Source: a virus. From it: DNA of 60,042 bases. Location: IMG/VR virus record IMGVR_UViG_3300046028_006424, positions 1 through 60,042 of that record; one strand, written 5' to 3'. Under the pieces are notes generated by a model, which worked only from the letters and a program-made list of their open reading frames with translations, was not told the origin of the DNA and searched no databases. The stretch's first letter is position 1. The number at the start of each line of letters is the position of its first letter. This document shows, piece by piece, positions 14,685 through 27,700 of this stretch. A program made the translations under genes and the position numbers.

Positions 14685-15248
14685 ATGATTAAGACCGACG
14701 CTCAACGCAAAGCTCGCACTATCGAGGGGAAGCCCGTGGGCGATTGGTTCAACTCCGCCGCTCAACGGCAGAAGCGAGACAACCAGTTCGCCAGCTACGA
14801 TTCACCGATGCGCCGCCCGCTTCCCGAGGCAGAGAAGGAAACGAAGGCAGAGCAGAAGACCGAGCCAAAGGGCGCGGAGAAAGCCGAAGCATCGACCGTC
14901 ACGAAGCGTTTGGCTGCGCCATCTGCGCAGGCAAAAGGCAAGGCGATGGGACTCTCCGCCATTGCCGACGCACGCAACGAGGGAATCAAAGCCTCACGCA
15001 AGCAGAACCGCACAGTGTTATTTCCTGCCCGTCCTGTTGAGAGCAAGCGCCCCTCTGACTCCTACGTGAGCAAACCAGGCAACAAGTCTGTGATGTCACT
15101 GCCCAGCGGAAACAAAGATGTTGAAGCCGCCAAGGTGAAGCGCGTGACCGACGCCAAAGCCAAGGAGGAGCGCCGCAAGAAAGATGTGGCTATGAATGTT
15201 GGTCGCACGCCCTACATGCCGAACAAGCCCCGTTCGTTCTCCCTCTAA
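14685..15248 (+). CDS. Charged helical protein, 187 aa
   Basis: Lys/Ala/Glu-rich protein with extended disordered regions and a terminal MPNKPRSFSL. It shares character with the two upstream genes and probably belongs to the same virion or assembly set. No family recognised. Confidence 0.55.
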   Translation: MIKTDAQRKARTIEGKPVGDWFNSAAQRQKRDNQFASYDSPMRRPLPEAEKETKAEQKTEPKGAEKAEASTVTKRLAAPSAQAKGKAMGLSAIADARNEGIKASRKQNRTVLFPARPVESKRPSDSYVSKPGNKSVMSLPSGNKDVEAAKVKRVTDAKAKEERRKKDVAMNVGRTPYMPNKPRSFSL

Positions 15249-15461
15249 ATGCCTGACTTCTCCAGCCAGCGGACGAAGCACGCCGCCCCCGTGGCGCAGG
15301 TACATGTCCCGGCTGTGACTAATGCGAGACGCGAGGTGGCCGCTATGGACCGCGCAGAACTCAACCGCATGACCCGCCAGCGCATCCAGTCTGCCGTTGC
15401 CGCCGAGTGGTGGGCAAAGCATAACCTGATGATCGGCCAGCAACTCCCCGCCAAAAACTGA
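15249..15461 (+). CDS. Small helical protein, 70 aa
   Basis: It starts directly after the preceding TAA and opens MPDFSSQR, similar to the opening MPDFSENR of the giant protein downstream, perhaps a trace of duplication. The C-terminal helix is AAEWWAKHNLMIGQQL. Confidence 0.6.
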   Translation: MPDFSSQRTKHAAPVAQVHVPAVTNARREVAAMDRAELNRMTRQRIQSAVAAEWWAKHNLMIGQQLPAKN

Positions 15462-15465
15462 TTTT

Positions 15466-15672
15466 ATGCCCCTCCTTCCCTACCAGCAACGTGTCGTCGA
15501 TGAAAAAGCCGAACTGGACACCAAGATCGAAGCCCTTGCGCTTTTTATCGGCACGTCGCCAAACTGGGGTGCTGTGCCTGAAGCTGAACAGAACCGCATG
15601 CGTTGCCAGCATACAGCGATGGTGACTTACTCCATCATCCTTGGAGAACGCATCGCTGCATTTCCCGCCTAA
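15466..15672 (+). CDS. Conserved small phage protein, 68 aa
   Basis: The opening PYQQRVVDEKAELDTKIEAL, later EQNRMRCQ and SIILGERIAAF, is a helical-hairpin type I recognise as frequent, uncharacterised, in tailed phages (crRNA-independent; often early). Predicted two-helix bundle. Confidence 0.7.
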   Translation: MPLLPYQQRVVDEKAELDTKIEALALFIGTSPNWGAVPEAEQNRMRCQHTAMVTYSIILGERIAAFPA

Positions 15673-15680
15673 TTTTACCC

Positions 15681-15785
15681 ATGAAACGTGCCGCCCGCGC
15701 TTTCCTCAAGAACCTCGCCATCCTGGCCGGAGTGAGAAATCGTGTGCCGTCTTCGTTCAACGCCTACCATGCCAGACTTCAGTGA
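15681..15785 (+). CDS. Small basic peptide, 34 aa
   Basis: ATG 15681 to TGA 15785 encodes a basic amphipathic helix followed by a short tail and overlaps the giant gene's start by 17 bases. It may serve translational coupling to the giant gene. Confidence 0.4.
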   Translation: MKRAARAFLKNLAILAGVRNRVPSSFNAYHARLQ

Positions 15786-18700
15786 AAACCGCCGCCGCAT
15801 TCGTACCCCTGGCGTAAACAGCCAGCAATCCCAGTCTCCTTTCATCTCTGACACACAGGTGCGGATGATGAACGCGCAACGAGGGCAGAGCATCATGGCC
15901 GACAAGATTGCCCGCGCCGGAGTTCCGTCTAGCTACACGCCGCGCAAATCCACATCAAGCCGCGACACGAACGGCGATGGCGTCATTTCATCTGGCGAAC
16001 GCGTGGACCACATCAAGCGCCCAGACGGCACGCTCGTTCCCGTGGCTGCCGCTACCGGCGACCCCTACCTTGTTCGGCCAAAGGGTGTAGATCACTACGT
16101 CTCCCCCCGCAGCGGCGATCGGTTCAAGGTTGACCCCGCTTCCCCGACTGGGTTGCTGTCCATCGGTAGCGCCCGTGACGAGGCGATGCGCAAGGCGGCA
16201 GAGAAGCAAGCCAAGGAGGACGCAGCCGCATCCAAGATCGAGGCAAAAGCTGTCACGGATGCCGACAAGGCCACCGCGAAGGCAGCCGCCGAGGCGAAGA
16301 AGCTCGCGAACGCCCAGGCTACGGACAAACTCATCGCAGAAGGCCGCGCCTACCATTTGTCCCGCGAGACTGGCACGCCGCTACCGGTGCAGACGGATGA
16401 AGAGTTCGCCAAGGCCAAGCAGGAGAAGATGGCAAAACTTCAGCAGGAGGCAGCCGCGAAGCCCTACAAGAAGCGCCTCGACGAGCTTCAGCTTGAACTC
16501 TCGAACCCTGACCTGCCCAAAGTCACAGACAAAGACCTTTCCGACGCCGACAACGAACGTGCTGCCGCTGAAACTGAACTCATGGCGCAGCGTGGAACCG
16601 ATGACCTCGCCACCCCGTTGACCGATGACGAGGTGAAAGCCGCGCTAGCCGATCCGTTGCGCAAGGATGCCGCGAACAAACTTCTCGCTGCACGCGAAAA
16701 AACCGCCGCGCTGCCGAAGCACGTCGCGAAGCGCCTGGCATTGGAGAAAGAAGCCTACGAGACAAAGAAGCGCATCCTTGACCCGCTAAAATACGCCGCC
16801 GACCTCAAGGCCGAAGCGCCGATGAAGTCAGACGACGAACTCAAGGCGCACGCCGACGAGATCAACAACCGCATCAAGGCCCGCGACGCCGATGTGAGGC
16901 AGGAAGCCGCCCGCATCACGCAGAAAGATGGCCAGTTCAGTCAACAATACGCGCTCACGAAGCAGAAGTACGACGAGGCGCTAACCGGTGGCGACCCGAA
17001 CGTTATCGGCACGCTTGGAGACTCCATGCGCGACCTTGAGCAACAGATGCTCCAATGGCAGGGTTCCAGTCAGGACCAGCGCGCTGCCGTCGATGCCGAG
17101 TCGGAGCAGATCAAGCATGATGCAAGTCATTTGCAAATCTTGGCCGATGAGCAGAAGAAGCGCGACGCCGTGCGGCAGGATCAATACACCGCCGCTCTCG
17201 ATGCCGCGCTCCCTAGCGCAGGCCAGAAGTACAAGTCCGTCACCGAGGACGCGTACAAGCGCCGCGAAGACCTGCGCGCCAAGTATCCCGACCCGTTCGC
17301 ACCTGAGGCAAAGGCTGCTTTTGACGCTCTGAACAAGGATTTCGAGGAGAAGGCCACGGCCATCACCAAGGAAGCAGATGCAGCCGCCCGCGCCAAGCAG
17401 CAGAAGCAGCAAGAACTCCGCGGCAAAGCTTTCGATGCCGCACAGGCCGCCAAAAGCGAGATCGCCAAGCAGCGCGCCGCCGATCCTGCCGCGCCGCACG
17501 GCCTCTCCGACCTTCTCTCAATCTCCAAATGGAAGAAGGCTTTCACGATGACACACGAAGAGCGTTCTGCTGAGGACTCTGCCCAGATGCAGAAGCAGAA
17601 GGCCATCATCGTCGAGCAGATGAAGAAGGCAGGACTGGACCCTGAGAACCCCGAGCATCAGACGTTCATGGAGGATGCTGAGAAGATGGACTGGTCGAAC
17701 GCCATCATTGCCAGCGACGAAAAGGGCGGGTGGGGCGGCAAGATGGGCGCAGAGCACGCCTTGAAGGGCATCACCAACATGCTGGCCAGCGGCAAAGACG
17801 ATTCCACCGCCGAGATCAGCCGCACGCTGTCTGATGGCACGCTGATGATCAACCCGCTTCTTGTGCAGGATGATGCTGGGTACAAGAAAGCCGTGGAGAA
17901 GGCCGACGCCAAGCCAGAAGCCAAGGCCGCCGCGCTGAAACAGCTGCCTGAGCTTCAAATCCAGCAGGCCGCCGCGCTCCTTCCTGCCTTGCTCGACACT
18001 CCGAAGGCAACCCCGGGCGAAAGCTACGAGTCATTCGAGAAGCGCCGCGAGACCGATCCCGAGCATGGGGAATGGTTCAAAGGACTGCGCGACGGTGAGA
18101 AGGTGCGCGAATACTTCAAAGAGCAGCAGAACCGGGGGAATCTGGTCAACGTTATTGACTACCTCGGCACCCAGGCCATGAGCGGCCTGCTCCAAGCCGG
18201 CACGATGGTTCTCGGCACCGCCGGTATCGCCACGGGCTTCATTCCCAAGGTTGGCGAGGCCATTTCACAGACTGCCGCCGAGGGCAGCAAGATCGCTTCG
18301 TCCATGACTGCCACCACCCGCCAGGAAACCGGAGCGGGCGGAGCACTGCGGACAGTCGGCCAGATCGCCAACATGGCCCCGCCGCTGGCGCTCGTCGCTC
18401 TGTCGGGCGGTCGCACCGCGCCAATGCTGGGTTTGTCCGGCATGCAGACGGCTGGATCCCAGTATGCCCAAGGCTATCAGGAGATGCGCGACAAAGGCGC
18501 CACGCACGCAGAAGCATGGAAGGCACAGGCGCTCCCCGCAGTGGCCTCCGGTATCGTTACGGCCGCACTGACGCACGCGGGCGGGCAGAAAGGTATCGAA
18601 GCACTGTATTCACCTGCTGGCCGTGCTGCCGCCAAGGAAGCGATCAAATCCTATTGGACCGCGCTCCCCAAAGCTTTCGTGAAGGAGGGCGGGCGTGAAT

Positions 18701-21700
18701 TCCTGTTCGAAGAACTGCCCGACGAACTGATTTCGACGATCATCGCGGCCAAGGCCAGCGGAGATGACCCAGCCAAGGCAGTTCACCAGCTGATCGACCA
18801 GCTTCCCGAGTTCGGAGCGGCCATCATGCTGCTTGGCGGAGCCGGTGGGGTGAAGGAAGCCATGCAGGAGAATAGAACAGCGAGCCAGCCGCCCGCCGAG
18901 GATCTTGCCGACGCTCCCACACCTTCCGTGTTGCCTGAGACAGAAGCCGCGAGAACCGCAGCGATTCAGGCATGGACCCCTGCCACGGTGCCAAACTCTG
19001 TGCTGAACGCCACCAAGGCCGCGCATGGCAAGGATGCCACCCCCGAGCAGCAAACCGACATGGCCCGCACCGCCGCGCACGCGCTGGTGGAGATTGCCGC
19101 CGGCGGAGATCCGCGCACGATGTCACCCGAAGTCCGCCGCGTGCTGGGCATCAAGATCAATTCCAAGGATGGCAGCATTGTGCCTGCTTCTGCCAACGTG
19201 ATGCCGCTGGTGGAGAGTGTGGCCGACCCCAAGGGGAACCATCAGCCCGTCATCACCGATGCCGCCCGCGCATGGCTGGCAAAGGAGGTGCCGACCGCTG
19301 CCGAAGCCATCAAGTCGTCCTATGCGGAGCGCGTGGAGCAGATCAAGAACCCGCCGAAGCCTGCGAAGAAACCGAAGGTAGAGAAAGCGCAGCCCGCCAA
19401 TGCAAGCCAAGAAATGTCGGCCACCAAGCTTCGTAAGCTGGCCCAGCAGAGGCAAAATGAGCTTTTATGGAAGAGGGACGGTAAAGCGGGCGGCACTGAT
19501 GAGATTGCAACTAGCCCGCGCCAATTATCCGCAGCGGAAAAGGCCGAACTTGAATCTTTAGACAAGCATCTTGCCGCAGATGACACCGAAGCGCTTGCAA
19601 AGCAGTACGGAGTAAAAATCAAGGCTCCGGTTGACGTGACATCACCGGCCACGACTCCAACTGAACCCGCTGCATCGCCAACTAAAGCGACTACTCCGCC
19701 AAGTAAGCCCGCCGAAAGCGTCAATTCAGGCCAAAGTAGCCCCAAACTCCCCCGCGAACTCGCTAGCGCCAAGCCTCGCTGGAAAGAATACGAACTGGAG
19801 TTTGAAAGCGACATTGACCGCGCCGCCTACATCGCCGCGCAGGAAAAGCCATCGAAGCGTGATGCTGACTACTTGGCGTTTGCCATGAAGCACGCGGGTT
19901 TGTCTGAGCCTGCCGTCCGTTCCCATGGGGCCGCAGTCCGCGCCTACATCAAAGCCAACACAGGCAGCGCCAAAAACAGCAAGACTGGACCGACCATCGC
20001 TATTCCATCGCAGATGGAGGCTAGGAAGCCTGCCGTTGAAATCTCCCCCCACTTGATTGAGACGGTTCCCGAGGATTTGGCACGCGCCCAGGAAGACCGC
20101 ACGGCCAACAATGAACGCTGGCAGCGGGCGGAGAAGTCAACCGACCCGATCCACGTCCTACAATTGCCAGGCGGCAAATACCGCGTGATCGACGGCCACC
20201 ACCGGCTGATTGACCGCCTCGCCAAGGGACAGCCCATCATGGCGACCATGGGAAAGGCCAAGACTCCACAAAAGGAGGAAAAACCACAGCCAACAGAGCA
20301 AGAAAAAGCTCCACGCGGAACAATTGAGCCGGTAGCCACCGCCCCCGAGGACCGCAAAGACGCAGCGCAAGGCTTGGCAGGCGGCGCTTTACTCGCTGCC
20401 GCTGAGAAGCAGTCGCAGGCCGTGGTATCGAAGATGCAGGGCGAAGAGAAGCAGCGGGCCATCATCGCCCGTGATGTCATCTTGGCCGTCATCCGCCGCT
20501 ACAATGGTCACTTGCCTATCGACCTTGCCAAGGGTGACAACGGTTTTTCGTTCAGCAACGAGGGCAAGGTGCTGATTAATCCCCGCAAGGCCATCATGGA
20601 CGTGGTAGAGGCCACAAGCAGCAATGCCGAAGCTAAGACCATGGCGGAGAAGTTGTTCGACCATGAGGTGATTCACCTGTTCGCGACGAGCAAGATTGAA
20701 CCCGCCCGCATCAAGGCCGTGTGGAACGACCTCCCGCAGGATGTCAAAAACGCCGTCATCAAAGCGTACTCCATCCGCCTTGTGGCATCCGGCCAGCCCG
20801 CCGTTGATTTGAACGACTTCGCCGGGGGCCATGAGTATTTCCGCGCCATGATCGAGGCCACGCGCACGGGTGTGCTCTCGGAGCAGGCCATCGGGCCAAA
20901 GCTGGCCGAGAAGTGGAAGCAGATCGTTCTCGACTTCCTCGCCATCCTAAAAGACCTCAAGAAGCAGTTCGCCAGCATCAAGTCGGAGGCCAAGCGCACC
21001 GAGCTTACCGCTCGCGTTGAAGCCATCCGCAAGGAAATCAGCGACGCCCTCGACCAGTTCGAGCGTTCCATCGCCCCCCAGGAAAGCAACAACCCCGGTA
21101 AAGAGCCTGCGCTGGCTACAAGTACCGGGGCTGTGAGCACGACCGAAACGTCTTCCGAGTCGCCGGTCAAGGGATCTACCGAAACCGTTGCTGCTGCTGA
21201 TGGGGTTACTTCTATCACAAATGCGAAAGAGTCAAGTGTCAAAAGTGAGAAGCAAGAAGCCATAAGGGCAGGTATCCCGGTGAAGGAGGTTACTACCCCT
21301 GCCGCTATCAAGGAGAAGAATCCAGCGGATGCTAAGGCGCTCCGTGAGATGAAGCGTTACCTGCTGGAAAAGATCGACGATGCCATTGCAACGGCTGGCG
21401 ACCCTTCGCAGCCCAAGGTGGTGATTGAAATCCCAGGAGACGGGACATTCACGCTGCACAACAACAAAAAGACGCTTCAGGAGTTTGCCAAGAAGGCCAA
21501 GAGTTTCCCGACATCGACGCCAGCGGCCACGGTGCCGAAGTTGACGGAAATCCGCCCTTCTGGTATCCCCGTGCTGAACAAAGGCAAAGTGACTACTGCC
21601 ACACTAGTAAAAGTGGCCGGCGCATTTGCCTCAACCGACGACTCGCGGCAAAGCATCATGCAAGTGGCCGACTTTGGCGACACGCTCGTTGCTACCGATG

Positions 21701-24700
21701 GCCGCATGATGTTCACGGCTCCCATCCCAGGGGAAGGAACCGAGGAAGACCCTGTTCTCTACTCCGCGAATGGTGCAAGACTTGGCCCACAGTCGAAGAA
21801 TGAGAAGTTTGGCAAATATCCAGGCTGGCAAGTCGCCATCCCGCAGGATGCGGAGGTTATTTACCGAGGACTCGACACGGGGCGCTTGTGGCAGATCCTC
21901 AAGCAGGCCAGCGCGGTGTACCGTGACACGAACTGGAAAGTCGTAAACGGCAAAGGGCAGACCGAAAACCAAACTCCTTACGTTCAAATCTTCATCAACC
22001 CCGACAATACCATTGGTGTGCGTGGGGAGGCCGACAACAGGACACAGGATGGTGGCGGCTACGTTTCAAATATCGACGTTTACGAGCATAACATGCAGCC
22101 AGGGGCGCAGATCGTTGGCCGTTTTGATGCTGACTTGTTCATGTCGGCGCTCGCGGCATTCCGTGCTATTGGCCAAGAAAAAGTTTCTATCAAAAGCACC
22201 GATGATAAGACGCAGGGAGCCATGATTCTTTCGTCCCGTGCTGCGGATGTCATTATCATGCGGGTGAAAGGCTTGTCTCCATCGGAGAAAGCCGCGCCGT
22301 CGCCAGCAGAAACCAAATCCCCAGCAATCTCCCCGCCCGAAATCAAGGATGATGCCCCATCCTTGAAATCTGAGGAACCCGCAGCACCGAAGGATGCCAT
22401 CGACAGCGCGCTGGACGAGGCATTCGGTGGCCTGTACGCGCCCCCGACTGGTAAAGGCACGCCGTTGGACCTCTCGGAGGCTATCAGCGCCGTGGAAGCA
22501 TTTTACGCAGATCCGAGCGAGCCGACCAACTGGCCCGAAGATTTGCAAGAAGACTTCGAGAAGGCTCCCTTGTCGCAGGCCGTTGAGAGCACCGATTTCG
22601 TGGCGTTTTACGAAGCACTGCCCGAGAATAAGCGCACCAAGGAGTTCACCCAGTGGTACGAGGAAGCCAAAGCCAACGAGACGGTGCAAAAGCGCCTCGA
22701 CGGCTTTTATTCCACGCTCAAAAAGAACCCGCAGGCAGCATTCACCGCCGACGAATGGGCCGCGCTGCAAGCCAGCCCGAACGAGGCAAGGCGCGACATC
22801 GAGACGCAAAAGCAAGTGACGGAGCGCGCCATTCAGCAACTCACCATTCCCGAGCGCAAAATCTATGACGACGACCTTGAAAACCTGAATGAGTTCTGGG
22901 AATCGGACAAGCCGCAGGAAATGGCGATGGCCGGATTCCTCCCGCAAGTGAAGGAGCGCGTTCAGTCCACGATCCAGCAAATCGAAGCCCTTGGCCGTCA
23001 CAAGTGGGACAAGACCATGCAGGCGTTCGACGAACTCGACGAGCCGCAGGTGCTATTCCAGAATCCCGGCCCGGTTGAGCAGGTGGCACTGCCCAAAGAC
23101 CGCCGCGACGCCATGATGAAGGCAGCGGGCGCACTGGTTGACCTTGGCTTGAAGACTCCCCAAGAACTCGCCGCCCGCCTCGACAAGCTGGCTCCAAACG
23201 GTGCGCTGCGCCAATACGCCCGCTCGTTCTGGCGTTTGATGACCGGATTTGACGCGGAACTGGACGAGAATCCAGACTGGCAGGCGATTTACGCGCCGAA
23301 GGTGGAAGCGCCGGCGACGGCAGAACCGGACGCAATTCGCGACCTGATTCTTTCCGATGACAGCCGCGCCAAAAAAGCGCAGGCCATGAAAAAGTTGTCA
23401 CAGGAGCGCGGCGAAACTATCAAGGAGACGCAGGAGTTCGTGGAATCTCGCCTTGTTCAGATCGCTGACGAGGTGGCACGCAATGGCGAGCCTGCAAAGG
23501 ATCGGTTCGACGAACTTGTCAGCATCTACGACAAGCAGCCCCTCTTTTCCGCTCGCACCAGCACAAGCATGGAGAACCAGGCGTATTCTACGCCAGCACC
23601 GATGGCGTTTGTTCTCGGTCACATGACCGGCGTGACTCCGCAGACTTCCGTTTACGATGCCACCGCAGGCAATGGCATGCTTGAAATCGGGGCCAATCTG
23701 GAGAACTCCGTCGCCAATGAGATCGACGAAACCCGCCGCACGGGGCTGCAACAGCTTGGAGTCGGCACGATCACGAACAAGGACGCGACATCGCCAGTTG
23801 GAGCGTTCAAGGACCGCGCAAAGGCCCAGGTGGTTCACTTGAACCCGCCCTTTGGCGGCATCCCGAACACGAACTTCGATGGATTCGGCATTCGCAAGCT
23901 AGAGCACATCATCAGCCTGCACGCCCTCAAGGAAGGCATGGCCGACAACGGCACCGCTGCTATCATCCTCGGTGCCACGATGCACAATCAAGAGCAGAGC
24001 AAGGGCGCACAGTGGGTGTTTGAGAACTACCTGTACGGGAACTACCACGTCATTGATAACTTCGAAGTTTCCGGCGACCTCTACGGCAACCAGGGCGCAA
24101 AATGGCCCGTTCGCATCCTCGTTATCGCTGGCCGTCGCGCCGTGCCTCTCACCAAGCAGGACTTGGCCCCCAAAACGGTTGACCGCCTCGAAACATGGGA
24201 TGATGTTTGGACACGCGCAGAGCGCACACGCCATGAAGTTGAACGCCAACGACAGATTCTCGGCACCGATGGACAATCCTCGGTACCTGCTGGTACTCCC
24301 ACAGGGAACGAAGGAACCCAAAAACCGGGATCAGTATCTAGCGGCCAACCTTCAAATGCTCCAACGCCTGCAAGCGGAGGCAAGCGAGGAGGAAATTCAG
24401 GAGGCAAATCAAGTTCTTCGACAACTGGAAACGGAAGTTCTGGACTGGATGCCTCAGGAACTTCTGAGCAATCCGCAGACGCTGGAACTGCTGACCAGTC
24501 TGACGCCAGTGGACGGAAGCCCACTTCAGGAGTGGAAGGCGGGCGAGGAAGCAGCACTAAAAGCCCCTCGAATGCTGGAAACGGAAGCCCGACAGATCGC
24601 GGAAACGCTGACGCTGGCGGGGCGGATCAGTCAAATGATCGAGGCGTAAAGCGCAAAAAGGCGGAGGCCACCGCAACGCAGGTTCCCTACGACCCTGCAT

Positions 24701-27700
24701 CAACGGGCAATCCATTTGAAACGCTGGTCCCTCGCGGCATTGGCGATGCGCTGCAATCCGCGCTCGCAGAAATCAAAGCCAACCGTGGCCCGATTGACCA
24801 GTACGTTGCCGACAGTCTCGATATGTCGGTTGCTGACCTGCAAAAAGCCATGGCTGCCGAGCAAATCGACGGCGTGGCGATGGCAATCTACCAGATGGAA
24901 ACGGGCGGGGCGCTTATCATCGGGGACGAAACCGGCATTGGCAAAGGCAGGCAGGCGGCATCGTTGATCCGGTTCGCCATCCTCAAGGGCAAGATTCCCG
25001 TGTTCTTCACCAAAGACCCGAAACTCTTCTCTGACATGTGGGGCGACCTGCGCGACATCGGTACGCAGATGTCAGAGCCAAATGCCTCGGCGTCAGATTT
25101 GTCTGTTCGCCCACTGGTGCTTGGCGATGCCGAGAAGGCGCAAATCAAGACGCCTGACAATGTGGTTGTACTGAAACCCGCTTCAAACGCTAAGCAGAGC
25201 AAAATCTTTGCCGCCGCCAAGGAAGAAGGATTCGCATCAACAGGCCACAACGCCATTTTTGCCACCTATTCCCAGATCCGCGACCCGAACGCCCGCCAGG
25301 AGTTCTTGGAGTGGCTGGCCGCGAATGACGATATCGTTGTCGTTCTCGATGAAGCTCACGAATCAGCAGGCGATGGAGAAACCTCCATGCAGGCTGCATT
25401 TATGATGGGCGGCACCATCAAACGCGGCAAAGGATCGGCCAAGACGGAGATTACCAAAAGCGGACTGTTGAACGGCCAAGGCGCCATGCACCCGCGTGGA
25501 GGTGTGTTGTACCTTTCCGCGACCTTTGCGAAGCGTCCCGACAACATGCCCGTGTATTACCGCACGGACCTGCGCCGAGGCGCTGATAACTTCAAGCAGG
25601 TGGTGGAAGCCATGACCAGGGGCGGCGTGGCGCTGCAACAGGCCATCACTGAGGCGCTGGCCGAGGCTGGTCAATACACCCGCCGCGAGCGTGACTTCAC
25701 CGGGGTAAGCTACTCCATGAAGCGTGTGGACGTGGGCGACGAAACGGAACTTGTCCGGCAGGTGGACGAAGTGACGAATGTTCTTTCTGAAATCTCTGCA
25801 TTCTCGAAGCGGATAAGTTCAATCGTTCAGGCTTCGACGGCGCAAAGCAATTCGCAAACGTCCATGACGGACTTTGCTTCCATCGTTCACAACCAAGTCG
25901 GGCAACTGCTGCTGGCCGCGAAGGCGGATGCGGTGGTCGATGAGGTGGTTGAAGCGCATAAGCGTGGTGAAAAGCCCATCGTGGCGCTGATGAACACCAT
26001 GGAGAGCTTTTTGCAGCAATACGTGGATGATTTGGACATCAAGCCCGGCCAACCGCTGAATTTGAACTGGTCAGCGCTGCTGGAATACGCACTATCAAGG
26101 ACGCTGCGAGCATCCGAGAAGCTGCCAAATGGCGACACGGAGATTTTCATCGTTGATCCCGCTGACTACAATTTGGCCGGAAGGTACAATGAAGTGCTGA
26201 AAGCCGCCCGTGCGGTATCGGTGGAGTTCCCAGTCAGCCCTATTGACTACATCATCCAGAAAGCCAAGGCAGGCGGTGTGAATGTGGGCGAACTCACGGG
26301 ACGCGAATCTGGCATCGACTACACCGATTTCAAGACCGGGGCGGGAACGTACCGCAAATTCAAGCGTGCGGACAAGAACACCCTCGTCAACACCTTCAAC
26401 AATGGCACTCTTGCGGGGCTGTTGCTGAATGCCAGCGGTTCCACAGGCTTGAGTATCCACGCCTCCGAGAAGTTCAAGGATCAGAAGCCACGGCACATGA
26501 TTATTGCCCAACCTGCGTTGGACATTAACGTGTTCATCCAGACTCTCGGGCGCATCAAACGCACGGGTATCGTGATGAATGGACGCTACCCAGGCGGGGA
26601 AGCCTACGGCGCTCGCTACTCGCATCTGACGTTGCCTCTCAACTCCGAAATGCGTCCCGCCATCATGGCGGCCCGCAAAATGAAGTCACTGAACGCCAAC
26701 ACCACGGGCGAAAGCGATTCGGCAGTGAAGATCGAGGCGGAAGACCTGATGAACCGGTTCGGCAATCAGGTGGTAGCCGAATACCTGTCCCGAATCCCTG
26801 AATTGCAGGGAGAACTCAACCTTGATGTCACGGAACGCGAAGACGGCACCGTGGAAGTGCCGCAGGACATCGCCCGCAAGTTCACTGGCAGGATGGCGCT
26901 GCAAACCAACGCCCGCCAGGGCGAAGCGTACGCGGAAATCATTGCAGACTACCGCCGCGCCGTGGAGCAAGCCAAGGTCACGGGAGACTATGACCTTGAA
27001 ATCATCATTCACGATGACTGGGACGCTACCAAGGCGAGCTCAGAGCAGATCGTTGCCGGTACCGACGAAAGCTCTATTTTCACATCCAGCGTGAACGTTC
27101 AGGGATGGGACATGACCGATACCCGGCCCACCCCATCCGGCGCTGACATGCTGGCGGAGTTCACCAAGGAAAACGGCAGCAATCAGCAGCTAGACACCCG
27201 CTGGCAGTCTTTTTCCCGCGAGGTGAACGAACGTCTCGACGGTCTGGAAAAGCGCACCCAAGCAAGACTGGGTGAGGCGCAGGCCACATTGGCAGGACTG
27301 GCCGAAGCAGATCCAGGGTACAAGGCTGCGGATCTTGCAGTTTCCATGCTTTTGCGCCAACAGGGCAACATTGCAGTCAAAAAGGCCCGCTGGCGCGACA
27401 CGCAGCGCCGCCTTGATGACATCATCGACGAAGCCGGGAAGCCCGTCATGCTGGAGAACGCCGAGACGAACGAGATGGATCACGGCATGATGACGCAGAT
27501 CAAGTTCCCCGACATCACGGGGCAACTGCGCATTGCTCCGAGTGCGTTCAAGATGACGTACCTTCTCAATCGCCCAGGTGGCCGCATCTACCCTTCGTTG
27601 GCAAGTTTCAAGGCGGACGGCTACACACAGGCCCGTTCTCAGTATTATCTGGAAGACATGACCGGCGACCGTGGAGGCCGCAGAGAGCGCCGCACCATCC

